In this document: piece by piece, positions 25,101 through 33,874 of the stretch
Layout: every line of letters starts with the position of its first letter
Numbering within the stretch: position 1 is the first letter of the stretch
Assembly (NCBI GenBank): GCA_041741155.1
Contig: JBGSKO010000077.1
Span: 1-37,048, forward strand
Reading direction: 5' to 3'
Length of the DNA stretch: 37,048 nt
From: M3007 sp041741155
Lineage (GTDB): Bacteria > Bacteroidota > Bacteroidia > Chitinophagales > Saprospiraceae
Translations under genes and position numbers: made by a program
Notes under the pieces: generated by a model
The model's input: only the letters and a program-made list of their open reading frames with translations
The model's database searches: none
Told to the model about the DNA's origin: nothing

Positions 25101-28100
25101 GGGAGTGTCGGGTGGGGCAATGACCTGCAAGCATGGGCAATTCGGCGAAATAAGCATCGTATCCCGGATACAGCCGGAGGTATTGTCCGTTGCGGTCAAG
25201 GTCAACGGATCGCCAACGGGTATTTCGCTGACGGTGAAACTGCCATTGCTGCCGGATAAAACACCCATCGAAGCACTCAGCGCGATATTCGGTGCGGTGG
25301 TTACGGCCACGCTGTACATGAGGCGATTCGGTGCGCACAAAGGTACTCCCGCCGATAGTGGCGGGGTGGGGTAAATACTGAGCGAAACGGGTGTTTTATT
25401 GGTGCTTGTGCAACCGTCCGTCGGGTTAAATGCCTGCACAAAATAGGTGCCTGGCGCAAAAGGTATTAGGGACAGGGTGTCTGCAGCCACAAGGACATCG
25501 TTGGTATTGAACCAGTTGGCGCTCAAACCCGGCGCTACGGTTACCGTTAATGCGGGGAACGACGCGCCTGGGCACACGGCGGCATCGCCGCCGGAAACAG
25601 GAGCAGATATGGTCAGGCAGACACAATCAGGTGCCTGTACGGTTTGGTTGCGGCTACAACTGGTGACCGTATCTGTGACCGTGAGCATTATATTTTGCCC
25701 TGCTGTAATGGCACTGATGGTGAATATTCCGTTCCCACCGCTAATGGTTCCAGCATTGATCGGGAGGATACTCAACGTGGCAGTTGGAGTAGTAAGCACA
25801 GACAATTGGTAGGCGCTCAAGTCGGGGGTGCATACCGTGTCGGTGAGCAGTAGGGGTGGAGTAGGGTGAATAGTCAGGCGAACCTCCGTTCGGATAGCGC
25901 TGGTACAACCATTGAGGAGGTTTCTGCCTTCGGCAAAATACGAGCCCTCGGTGGATGGCTGAAACGTGCTGACACCTTGTCCATTTGGCAATATGGAACC
26001 GCCTGTGGCTGTGGAATACCAATCAATCGTTTCATTTAGGCCAACCACACTGGCGCTGAGCGGCGGTATAGGTTGGTTGTCGCAAATCGTTTGGTTGCCG
26101 CCGCTTTGTGGCACACTGACCGTACACACACAGACTGGAGGCATAACGAGCGCAGCGGTAACGCAAAAGGCGTTAAACGCCGTCAATTCTACCGGACTTC
26201 CGATGGGTACATTGAAGATCGAATAAACTCCGTTGGTAAGTGTTTTTAAGCCAGGGACGACAATCAGGTTGTTGCCGTTGGTTGTTGCAGAAAAACTGTA
26301 GGTCAGGTGGGTGGAATCACATTCCAAGTCTGAAATAACCAGGCTTGGTAGCGAATCCACGATGACCGAAAATTGACGGCGGGAAAGGCTGGAACAGCCT
26401 CCGATGATGCGGGCCTCCGCATAATAGTTCCCGGTCTCGAGTATCGGCAACGAGAAGGTGGGCGACGGGTCGGGCAGCAATGGTTGACCACCCAGTGGTT
26501 GGTCATACCAATACACTTCCTGGCCCGGTGGTACGCTGACGGTGAGCGTTGGCACAGGGCTGTCTGCGCAAATTCGAATATTCGTCAGGCCAACGGCCAT
26601 CGGGGGCTGCGGGCGTGGTTTTACATTAAATTCAATGGTGTCCGCTGCCGTGGAAGGGCAGTTGAAATCCTTGTTGGTGATCGTTACAAAGTATTGTTTT
26701 TGTCCAACACTGGGTATTAGCGAGATGATCGGTGTTGAGCTGCCGTCGCTCCATTTGAAGTTGTACAGTTCCTGAAGGCTCTGGCTGGTGTCGGCAGGAT
26801 TAAAACCGGTATTGGCAGTGAGGGTAATGCTATCACCCTCGCAGAATTCCGTTACGTCGGCCTCTATTACCACGGAGGCTGGGATGCACAGGCCGTCTTG
26901 TTCTACGAGCACTTCGTAACGGTAAAAATCCGGACGGAAGCCGGCTACAAAGCGGAGGACGGCATACCGGGGCAAGGGTGAAGGATTGGCCGTTATCGCA
27001 ATTTCGATAGAATATGCCCCGCCACCGCCGCCGGAAGCCGGATTAGCGCTGAGCCAGGTTGTGTCGGCCCCTACCAGTTCTAAGTGCCAGGGGATGCTGC
27101 TCAAAAAACTGATGCGCCTTGTTTCGGCCGAGGAGCGCGTGCGTATGCGCAGGCTGGAGCCGCCAAATGTGACCGGTTGTGTTACGTTCACATTTACAAT
27201 TTCGCTGTTTGCACCGCCCTGAAACTGATTGGTTGCGGTGATTCCGGGCGACATAGTATCGGCGTAGGTAACCAGCATTTCGCGGAAGTTTCGGCTGCCG
27301 GGGCTGGTCTGGATCAGCCAGATGTACAGGCTGTCCTGAGTGTTGTAAAAACACTTGCGCGGTTCTATCGGATTGTTTTTCTCTAAAGGGTATTGATTGC
27401 CTGTGGGAGAGAGCGTATCATAAAAAAACGTGTACGATGTCTCGTTGCTGGTAAGGGAGCCAGTGCTGTCCCGAAAGAAAAACGCGAGCACGTCCTGTTC
27501 CGAAAAATCGTACAATCCCTTCAACAAGCGTACGGTATGCGGTCCAATAGTGTCGGGCGCTATGCATCCACAGGATTCCAAAGACAAGGAAGTTGTTTTC
27601 GCAACAGGCTTTGTCGGTTTGTTGCCACTGGGCTTTGGAACAAAAAAACACCCATCCGTAAATAGGGTGAAAAAAGGTTTCGGCTCACAAAAAACACTCA
27701 GCTGAAAATCATTTGTACCGGCAAGTGTTGCTTTGTCAATTATGATAAAGTAGTTGCCCTCCGGCAGAAGTTCGCTCAGGAAAGCAGTCGAATCCGTAGT
27801 TGATATTTCTGCATAATTTAAACATTCCTTGCCGCATTCATACGAGCTCAGAAAAACGCCCATTGGAGCAAAGGCTTTCAGCACCACGGAAATGATACTT
27901 GGTCGAACCAATGATATTTTGTAAATTTTTTCTCCGCCAGTGTACGGCCTTGAACCTCCATAACACTGGCGATATGGGCTGTTGGCAGCAGCAGAGGTAT
28001 CAAAAACGGACACATTCCCCAATTGCCCGACCGTGAATGTTTCAATAGGGAATGCGCAGTCCAGATTTAGTACCTCAAAATTGGCGTTGCATGGCCCCGT

Positions 28101-29771
28101 CGGTACAATGGATAAGCTGTAGTTCGTGCCGACCGTGCCTGTGACTACAATATAATAAAAACTGTCGCATGTGAAGGGGGTATAGATGCCGTTGTTACCC
28201 AAGTCTTGCAGGCATTGTTGTCCGCTCACGCAGGCGCCGTTTGGGCCAATGGTATTACAGGCGAAAACAAAGGCCCTGGCTTGTGCCTGGTTGTTTTGCG
28301 CGTTGAAAATCAAGTCGAGGATCAGGGTGTCGGTTTTGGAAAAAATATAGACATCGGCATAGAGGGGGTTCGGCACGTTTCCTCCGTAGGAATTGATCAC
28401 ACAAGAATCATTACGGATCAAGTCGGCGGCAAAGTCAGAGGGATCTAACTGCCCGACGTACTCGTCGCCACGGGAGATGAAGGTGCCGCCGAAATCGCAT
28501 AATGAGTTGCAGGCGCCCCATTCCAGCGAGGTATACAGATCGCAGCGGGCCGCTTCGCTGGTGGCATATATCACACCGTTTTCCACACATACCGGGCCGG
28601 TGCCGCCGGTGCAGTTCCCGGTTTTGCGCCACACGCAGATGTTATCTAAACGGAAGTCCGTGTTGTCTTCAGCTACGAACTCAACGGCATTCATGTTATT
28701 GTGGGAGAGGTTGGTGCCGGCCGACGTGAAGCCGGTGCTGAATTTCCACTTCGTCACGTAATTGTTATTGATCCACAGTTCGGCCGAGTCCTTGTTCATG
28801 TCAATGATCTGCGTGACGTTTATCCACACCCCGGAAGGATACGGAAAGGTGGCGATGGGGGCATTGGCCGGATTTGCCACACGAATTTGTCCGGTATTGC
28901 CGGTTCCAAAAGTCACATGGTACGCCCAGTTGGTGAATCCGGTGTGCGGACCCCGGTGCAGCACGTTGAAGCGTGCTGTTTTACCTGGTGTCACATTCAT
29001 CTTCCAGGACATGCGGAAGCGCCCCGTGTTTGCGGGAGGATAACCTTCGTCTTGTAAAAGATAGAGCATACGGGGCTTGCTGTTTCCGACGGTTTGGAGC
29101 CGGGCGCCCTGTCCCGCAAAACCGCTTGGCGACACGATGGCATCCACACCGAGACTGTCCCATTTTAACCAGCGCGTAGACTGCGGGTCGAGCACCTTGT
29201 TGGGTACATAGTTCTCAAAATCATCGCAATACATGACCTCGCCAGTGGGCGAATCGCCACCGGGCTCCACGCAAGTGCAGGAGCAGTCCACGTAGAGATT
29301 GTAGGTGCCATAGCCAAAAATGTTCTTGCCCTCTACTACCAGGTAATACGTACCAGGTGTTTGGACATAGACATCAAGCACTTCCCGTTTTATACCATTG
29401 ATCGTATTTTGCTCAATGGAATACTCGCAATCAATGAATGGAAGACAGGTTTCGCCGAAAATTAGATCCAGGTCGGTTGTGTCAAGTATTTCAAGCACAA
29501 ACCGTATGCCCATCGGCTGGTCAACCTGAATTTTGTACAGCCTGTCCGGCCCCTTAAGTTCGTTATTCAGGTCATTCGTTATGCAGTTGTATGAATTCAC
29601 ATTGTTGTAATCGTCGCCGGCGCCTTGCGTGGTTTGGTTCAGCAATACATCTCCACACGCAATCCAGTCGAACTGGTCACAAGGGGTGGGGCCTTGAGCA
29701 ACAAGGACGGAGGAGAGCAGCAGTCCACAACAAATTAATCCTGCCAGGGAGTGGGTACGGTAGTGTTTCAT
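22176..29771 (-). CDS. Giant T9SS-secreted multidomain surface protein
   Basis: 2531 residues. Signal peptide MKHYRTHSLAGLICCGLLLSS (cut near VAQG); a PPC-like beta domain (about 50-165); a concanavalin-like jelly roll (about 175-385); a second Cys-rich PPC-like part (about 390-700); a BACON domain (about 870-960, PWHLELVGADTTWLSANPAS); a PKD/Ig-like domain; then seven CHU_C-type Ig-like units (about 1060-2270, each with a WY(N/S/D) core, several closing in CxC); SprB-like repeats (about 2285-2430) and a C-terminal T9SS sorting domain (ISIYPNPTKGLLYVRLDLP, from about 2449). Likely a cell-surface adhesin or receptor. Start at 29771 gives the signal peptide; an in-frame start at 29810 only adds 13 residues. 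Confidence 0.93.
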   Translation of the reverse strand: MKHYRTHSLAGLICCGLLLSSVLVAQGPTPCDQFDWIACGDVLLNQTTQGAGDDYNNVNSYNCITNDLNNELKGPDRLYKIQVDQPMGIRFVLEILDTTDLDLIFGETCLPFIDCEYSIEQNTINGIKREVLDVYVQTPGTYYLVVEGKNIFGYGTYNLYVDCSCTCVEPGGDSPTGEVMYCDDFENYVPNKVLDPQSTRWLKWDSLGVDAIVSPSGFAGQGARLQTVGNSKPRMLYLLQDEGYPPANTGRFRMSWKMNVTPGKTARFNVLHRGPHTGFTNWAYHVTFGTGNTGQIRVANPANAPIATFPYPSGVWINVTQIIDMNKDSAELWINNNYVTKWKFSTGFTSAGTNLSHNNMNAVEFVAEDNTDFRLDNICVWRKTGNCTGGTGPVCVENGVIYATSEAARCDLYTSLEWGACNSLCDFGGTFISRGDEYVGQLDPSDFAADLIRNDSCVINSYGGNVPNPLYADVYIFSKTDTLILDLIFNAQNNQAQARAFVFACNTIGPNGACVSGQQCLQDLGNNGIYTPFTCDSFYYIVVTGTVGTNYSLSIVPTGPCNANFEVLNLDCAFPIETFTVGQLGNVSVFDTSAAANSPYRQCYGGSRPYTGGEKIYKISLVRPSIISVVLKAFAPMGVFLSSYECGKECLNYAEISTTDSTAFLSELLPEGNYFIIIDKATLAGTNDFQLSVFCEPKPFFTLFTDGCFFVPKPSGNKPTKPVAKTTSLSLESCGCIAPDTIGPHTVRLLKGLYDFSEQDVLAFFFRDSTGSLTSNETSYTFFYDTLSPTGNQYPLEKNNPIEPRKCFYNTQDSLYIWLIQTSPGSRNFREMLVTYADTMSPGITATNQFQGGANSEIVNVNVTQPVTFGGSSLRIRTRSSAETRRISFLSSIPWHLELVGADTTWLSANPASGGGGGAYSIEIAITANPSPLPRYAVLRFVAGFRPDFYRYEVLVEQDGLCIPASVVIEADVTEFCEGDSITLTANTGFNPADTSQSLQELYNFKWSDGSSTPIISLIPSVGQKQYFVTITNKDFNCPSTAADTIEFNVKPRPQPPMAVGLTNIRICADSPVPTLTVSVPPGQEVYWYDQPLGGQPLLPDPSPTFSLPILETGNYYAEARIIGGCSSLSRRQFSVIVDSLPSLVISDLECDSTHLTYSFSATTNGNNLIVVPGLKTLTNGVYSIFNVPIGSPVELTAFNAFCVTAALVMPPVCVCTVSVPQSGGNQTICDNQPIPPLSASVVGLNETIDWYSTATGGSILPNGQGVSTFQPSTEGSYFAEGRNLLNGCTSAIRTEVRLTIHPTPPLLLTDTVCTPDLSAYQLSVLTTPTATLSILPINAGTISGGNGIFTISAITAGQNIMLTVTDTVTSCSRNQTVQAPDCVCLTISAPVSGGDAAVCPGASFPALTVTVAPGLSANWFNTNDVLVAADTLSLIPFAPGTYFVQAFNPTDGCTSTNKTPVSLSIYPTPPLSAGVPLCAPNRLMYSVAVTTAPNIALSASMGVLSGSNGSFTVSEIPVGDPLTLTATDNTSGCIRDTMLISPNCPCLQVIAPPDTPGNGIVEICADQPLPTLTVTAGPDQTADWYNTIGDVLALGTFQFQPPGAGTFFVKARDTISNCVSDGQTVISLIIHPLPSVQVVSKNCDSTLLTYTVALTTQQGVDILPSLGSITGSNGLFIVQNVPANTNLTVTALHIQTGCAATLLVTAPVCACDTTIQPPVSDGNVTICVGQPFPPLVVHVGPNQTVVWYNGAGVEIGQGLSYTPTTPGTYFAETKNLVDDCPSQTRTAVELALNQLPTLVLADTVCAENLATYSLEVRTDGTDIQVMPVFLKIPTGPGAYAILNIPVGTAVTITALNANTGCTFSRTVSVNICPCPTLSAPTNLGDQEICQGDPIPLLSVSVAKPSQTADWYNAIGQLIIFGTLDFQPTLMETRTYYAQTRDTETNCISATRTPVTLTVRAPASVSAGQDQTICAGAQAPLSVTLNGVNGGTWIASIPGGVFFPNNNALSAQSYLPPAGASSVTLTLNSTNPPGPCPAVSDAMVLVINPLPSLLLDTAYCAPNLQTYSVEFVSNALSVIPGTGTLTPLGNDRYRVSGIGKGVALSVTVENTDCSTQETFPILDCACPLVIPPVVPTLISICANEPIPVISALVGANETVNWYSAVSGGVLLAPDTTRYQPGFAGTFYAQTQNLLHGCTSERVPIVVEVRQLPQADAGPDLPVCPGDPAVLTAASGGGYTYLWNTGDTTQTITLMPPATATFYLEVTLNSCSAFDSVTVAVNPAVSAAIELRSPVRCFGDANGAIEVNASDGTPGFVYQWSNGSVLATVNSLPAGTYTVTVTDDANCQATATYLLTEPNELLLTDTVITNTSPGQSGGSLLVTIQGGTPPYSYQWFQNDSLLLPGETDSLLDSLPAGFYSVTITDSLGCIVSSGLLPVGSVATGDPVWSPYISIYPNPTKGLLYVRLDLPLASGIELRVLDAMGREVRRDQYGTHREGLLTLDLSGQAAGMYFVQILMDKNSTTQKINLAKY

Positions 29772-29911
29772 ACGGAGAGTTTTTAAAATGAGACAAAACG
29801 ATGCATGCACCCGTGCAAACGGGAGGCTTGGGTTGGGGGTGAAGCATGTCGTGTAAATGGCAGGTTCGCGGTACGTGAAGGCGGACCCGGATGGATTAGT
29901 GGAAAAATAAA

Positions 29912-29942
29912 ATCACCTCTGGTGATAAGCCTTGCAAATGTA
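29912..29942 (-). promoter_or_regulatory. Candidate promoter and 5' hairpin of the giant-protein operon
   Basis: Minus strand shows TACATTTG (29942-29935), an exact TAnnTTTG match with only a weak -33 (TTTC). About 8 nt downstream is a 6-bp hairpin (ATCACC, loop AGA, GGTGAT; 29926-29912) followed by a T-rich stretch. The hairpin would lie at the very 5' end of the mRNA or act as a weak terminator for the STAND gene. The rest of 29772-29999 holds nothing I recognise. Confidence 0.45.
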
Positions 29943-29999
29943 ATCGGTGTAATTTTGAAACGTATAATTTTTTCTTCTTCCGCACAAGTCAAATACAAA

Positions 30000-31955
30000 C
30001 TAACGCCCACCCCGCTTTGACACCGTTTCAATCCGTCGTTTAGCCTCAACATCGTTTGGTTTCAAACGCAGCGCCTTTTGGTAGCTTTCGAGTGCGCTAT
30101 CGTATTTTTTGGCATTGTACAGTGCTTCGCCAAACTGCAGGTGCTCCTGAAACTTGCGTTCGATGTCTTTTGTCGTTTGGGCGATGCGTGTGTCAATTCT
30201 GCTGTCGGGACTGTAGGTGTAGGCCTGTCGGTAGCGGTCTAATGCTGCCGGCAGATTCTCCGCAGCTACCAGGCTATCGCCCGCGCGCATCTGTTGGTAC
30301 ACCGCCTGCCAGTTGTTGGTCAATCGGGAAATTTGCTCCTGTTCGGTATCCGTCAGCACACTGGCAAACTGTTTGGTGGCGCGTAATTGCTCCAGGGCCT
30401 CCGGGTATTTGCCCTCTACTTTGAGCGCCACGGCAATATTGCGCTGGGCTTCCAGTGCCTTGCGGGCTATCTCAATTCGGGCCTGATCGGCAATTCGGAA
30501 TTGCAGCCAGGCCAACACAAATCCCAACAATGCCACTGCAGCTAAAGACAAACCAACAACAGCTACCCGCCGTGCCTGTCGGCGTTTGCGGCGTTCGGCT
30601 TCCAGCTCAGCCTGTTCCGACTGAATAGCCCGGTGCTCGCTTTCCTGCACGAATGCTTTAACCGGCGCATCGAGTCGCTGCTCGAGCAAGGGCCAGAAAT
30701 CATCCAGATAGTTGAGTTGTTTCCGGGTGAGATATTCCCCGGTATCACGGGACTCGCGGTAATTGTTCAGCAGACGTGCCATTGTTTCCTGCAAACGGCG
30801 CTGATGATCCGAGCGCTGACCATCAATTAGAGCAGCTAGTGCATCGTGTGCCAGCTCGATATGGCGATCATCAAAACGCAACAGTCGTGCCTGCTCCAAC
30901 AACGTACAGCAACGATCCAGTGCGCTCGCATCCAAGGGATGGAACAAGGCCATCCAGCGCGGTTCCATGCGGATACTATTGTCGGTACGACTGTATTCCA
31001 CAGGCCGTTTGGTACCTTCTTCAGATACAAAGGCATCCAGTACCTTTTGGACGGCATCCTCGGATATTTCAGGAAAATCCTGTTCCAACTGGCGCTGTAT
31101 GGAGGTTTGCTGTTCGCGCAGAAAACGCTCCAGCACATTGTCAATCTGGCCCAACGCATCAATTTCTTGTCGGCTAAACTCTAAAGGAAGCCACTCGCCG
31201 GAGGGGTTCTCCCGTCCGGGATAGGTGCGCTGAAAGTCTTCCCGATACAAGGAGTCCAGATAAACCTGCAAGTAGGGCAGCTGAATACCGGCTTTTCCGC
31301 CACTGACATTGTTGATGATTTTCAGCAGGGTATCTTCCTCCGGTGCTTGCACCCGCACATTAAACCGCTTAAACGAGCCGGTAAGTACGGTGCGCACTTT
31401 GGCTGTGCTCATCGGCTCTACACGCAAACGGCGGTCGAACAACGCAGGGAGTGCTTGTTCGAAACCGTAGAGGTAGGCCAGGTATTCCTCCCGGATCACA
31501 AAAATGACCCGGCAGGGTATGTTGCTGTTCAGAACGGTTTGAATAGTGTGCGTAAAACGTTCGCGCTCCTCGGGCGTACCCAGGATAAACACTTCCTCCA
31601 ACTGATCAAAAATCAGGTATATCGGTCTCAGATTCGACTCGTATAGTGTTTCCAGCAAATCGGGTACCGTGGACAAGGTGGTGTCGCGGGCAATAGCCAG
31701 TAGCCGCTGCTGGAGCGCGGCGTTCAAATCATTTTGTCGTCGTACGAATACCGGGTACCAGTCTGTTGCATCAAACCTGCTTGCCAGCCCGCATTGGATT
31801 AAGCTGGTTTTGCCGGTGCCCGATTGGCCATACACCAGGATGAGCCGATTTTTGGCCACCATATCGTACAAGGCGGCTACTTCTTCCTCCCTCCCAAAGA
31901 AGACATGCCGGTCTTCCGGTGCGTAGGCGTCCAGAAACTTGAACGGGCTTTTCAT
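30000..31955 (-). CDS. STAND-type ATPase with membrane helix and TPR
   Basis: 651 residues, a signal-transducing NTPase of the nSTAND type. The start FKFLDAYAPEDRHVFFGREEEV is typical. Walker A is GQSGTGKT (43-50) and Walker B is YLIFDQLEE (Asp117, Glu120-121). A helical region follows (about 130-440), then a basic segment and one membrane helix (about 462-485, VAVVGLSLAAVALLGFVLAW), then TPR-like repeats (about 500-645, ending AKKYDSALESYQKALRLKPND). These proteins act as switches that oligomerise on sensing a signal. Its start overlaps the CHAT stop (ATGA), so the pair is co-translated. What it senses is unknown. Confidence 0.9.
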   Translation of the reverse strand: MKSPFKFLDAYAPEDRHVFFGREEEVAALYDMVAKNRLILVYGQSGTGKTSLIQCGLASRFDATDWYPVFVRRQNDLNAALQQRLLAIARDTTLSTVPDLLETLYESNLRPIYLIFDQLEEVFILGTPEERERFTHTIQTVLNSNIPCRVIFVIREEYLAYLYGFEQALPALFDRRLRVEPMSTAKVRTVLTGSFKRFNVRVQAPEEDTLLKIINNVSGGKAGIQLPYLQVYLDSLYREDFQRTYPGRENPSGEWLPLEFSRQEIDALGQIDNVLERFLREQQTSIQRQLEQDFPEISEDAVQKVLDAFVSEEGTKRPVEYSRTDNSIRMEPRWMALFHPLDASALDRCCTLLEQARLLRFDDRHIELAHDALAALIDGQRSDHQRRLQETMARLLNNYRESRDTGEYLTRKQLNYLDDFWPLLEQRLDAPVKAFVQESEHRAIQSEQAELEAERRKRRQARRVAVVGLSLAAVALLGFVLAWLQFRIADQARIEIARKALEAQRNIAVALKVEGKYPEALEQLRATKQFASVLTDTEQEQISRLTNNWQAVYQQMRAGDSLVAAENLPAALDRYRQAYTYSPDSRIDTRIAQTTKDIERKFQEHLQFGEALYNAKKYDSALESYQKALRLKPNDVEAKRRIETVSKRGGR

Positions 31956-33688
31956 ACGCTTGGCATGGATTGTTGGAGGATAAGGTCGGCAAAGGCTTCA
32001 AATTGCTCTTTGACCAAGGGGTACTTGGTATCCGAAATTTCCAGATACGGGTCGTCGGGTTTGTTTATATATTTGAAACAGTAGGTGTCGGCTGCTTTCA
32101 GGTAGTGGGAAAAAAAGTAGAGTTTACACACATCTGTCCGCTCCCGGAAAGCATTTTCATCCACAACAAATGGAGTAAGGTTGAGGTATTCCCAGGTGTC
32201 CTCGTTCAAGAGCAGGATGGAGCGGTTGTCGAGTGACTTGTCGAGGTTAATTTCCGATACGTCAAATCCGCCGAGCAGATCGTGGAGCATGACCGTAGCG
32301 TGGTTGTAGCGCGGGTCTCGGCGATGGCGATATTTCTCCACGTCAATACTCTGGATCGTTGCGAGTTTGTACCTGGCCATAAAACCAAGATTGCTATACA
32401 GGTATGCCAGACACTCTTCTCCGCGCTTGTTCAGGAAGCCGACTTCAGATTTGTCCATCGTACTGTGGCGTGTCTGAAGCCGCAACCCGTTAAGGAAGTG
32501 CACCGATTCCAAAAATTTCGGATCATCTTCTGTCAAACGCCAGATATCCCGTAGTTCCTTTACAAAGTAATCAATGTTGTTTTGACTAAATATGGCGCGT
32601 AACGTGCCGATGAGTGGCAGCAGGTCAAATTCCTCGCGGTCCGTGCGCGGCAGGCGAAAAAAAGCCCGGAGTACCTCGCGTTGTGCGGGAGTTATGTCCA
32701 CCAAATGAGGCTCATAGAAGGCATCCCATAACTCGGCCAACATGGTATAGCAGAGCATTTCCATGGAGGTCGTATAGGCTTGAGCAATCTGGCGCAGACG
32801 TGCTTCGCTCACTTTGTCGAAGCCTTCATTTTCCTTCTCTACGGGTACCATGAGTTTGCGCAACGGCTCGGCCAGCGGGGCCGGAAGGGCATTGAGCAGG
32901 GCCATTCGTTTTTTTGGCGCTGGAATCTGTACACCACGCCGAACCTGCTGGTCCAGTTTGTGTACATCATCATTAAAAGCAGCCAGAGCAGTAAACAGCG
33001 CCTCGATCAGGTGTTGGTTGGGTGTAAATTGAGGCATCGAAGCCGTTTCCAGGGTGGCCTGTACGGGTAGCTTCCAGTCAAGTAAATGTTCGGATTTCTC
33101 TGAAAAGAAAAGTCCCCACAAGGGTTCGTTCGTTTCAGCCACCTCGAAACCGGCACTTCGAAACCGATTTATTTGAACCTCGGGAAAAGTCATTTCCAAG
33201 GCCCCCTTGGCCATTTCAAAGGCTTCTCTGATCGTAAACTGCTGCTGCAGCGCTTCAAAAAAACGCGTGGAAAATACTGTCGCCTTGCGATCACTAACCG
33301 GTGCGCTGGTGGCCAAAATAACAGGCACTCCGGCGGCCAGTAGTTGGGATACCTGTCCCTGTGTGGAGCAGCCGTTGAGAAAAACCAGCCGAAGATTGGG
33401 GCATTGTCCCAGCATTTGTGCAATACCGCCGGCATGAGCTACCCCGTCGCCCAGCAAAAGCGCATCGCGTCCGGCGTGCCCACTAAACAGGAACAACACC
33501 AAATCATTGCGATACAACGTGAGGTAAGTAGGGAGCTTTTCCAGCGTCATAAACGACTCGCGGTGGAGCAGAAAGTGTCGCTCCTTCGCTCTTGGGGACA
33601 ACAGACGGTTGAGCGCGTCGTCTTCCTCCTGCAACGTGGGTAGCAGGTCGGAGGTTTGATTGACAAAAGCGAGTAAAAGGACATCCAT
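31952..33688 (-). CDS. CHAT-domain (caspase-like) protease
   Basis: 578 residues. The N-terminal 165 form a CHAT domain, with catalytic dyad His71 in LFLFSGHAG and Cys107 in VFLNGCST, and flanking motifs VPVILATSAPVSD and FFEALQQ. The remaining 400 residues are helical and not recognised; they may bind the STAND partner or a substrate. CHAT proteases are used in bacterial programmed cell death and defence, often next to or fused with STAND ATPases. Start at 33688 (MDVLLLAFVN) is preferred over 33727, because that one adds 13 residues overlapping the likely promoter. No signal peptide: cytoplasmic. Confidence 0.9.
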   Translation of the reverse strand: MDVLLLAFVNQTSDLLPTLQEEDDALNRLLSPRAKERHFLLHRESFMTLEKLPTYLTLYRNDLVLFLFSGHAGRDALLLGDGVAHAGGIAQMLGQCPNLRLVFLNGCSTQGQVSQLLAAGVPVILATSAPVSDRKATVFSTRFFEALQQQFTIREAFEMAKGALEMTFPEVQINRFRSAGFEVAETNEPLWGLFFSEKSEHLLDWKLPVQATLETASMPQFTPNQHLIEALFTALAAFNDDVHKLDQQVRRGVQIPAPKKRMALLNALPAPLAEPLRKLMVPVEKENEGFDKVSEARLRQIAQAYTTSMEMLCYTMLAELWDAFYEPHLVDITPAQREVLRAFFRLPRTDREEFDLLPLIGTLRAIFSQNNIDYFVKELRDIWRLTEDDPKFLESVHFLNGLRLQTRHSTMDKSEVGFLNKRGEECLAYLYSNLGFMARYKLATIQSIDVEKYRHRRDPRYNHATVMLHDLLGGFDVSEINLDKSLDNRSILLLNEDTWEYLNLTPFVVDENAFRERTDVCKLYFFSHYLKAADTYCFKYINKPDDPYLEISDTKYPLVKEQFEAFADLILQQSMPSV

Positions 33689-33697
33689 GTGCAAATG

Positions 33698-33727
33698 CAA
33701 AGCGTAAAAGTCAAAATAAAACTTCAA
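33698..33727 (-). promoter_or_regulatory. Candidate promoter of the CHAT-STAND pair
   Basis: Minus strand TTG (33727-33725) and TACGCTTTG (33706-33698) separated by 18 bp; the -7 box has one extra base compared with TAnnTTTG. It lies about 10 nt before the ATG, so the leader would be very short. Confidence 0.35.
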
Positions 33728-33874
33728 TTCTTTGCCAATGCAGATTCAATTAGATTTTGTTTGGTACTTCGTAATCGAAGCTTTTACAAGCACAATAAGT
33801 CCACAAGCTCTCGTATCACCGGCATTTGCCGGATCAGTACGTAGGAAGCACTCCCGTCGTAGAAGGATTGCCCC

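Noticed and set aside
33819..33832. CCGGC-ATTT-GCCGG hairpin downstream of the VOC gene as a terminator
   Set aside because: 5-bp stem with no T-run on the minus side and about 45 nt past the stop; could be chance.
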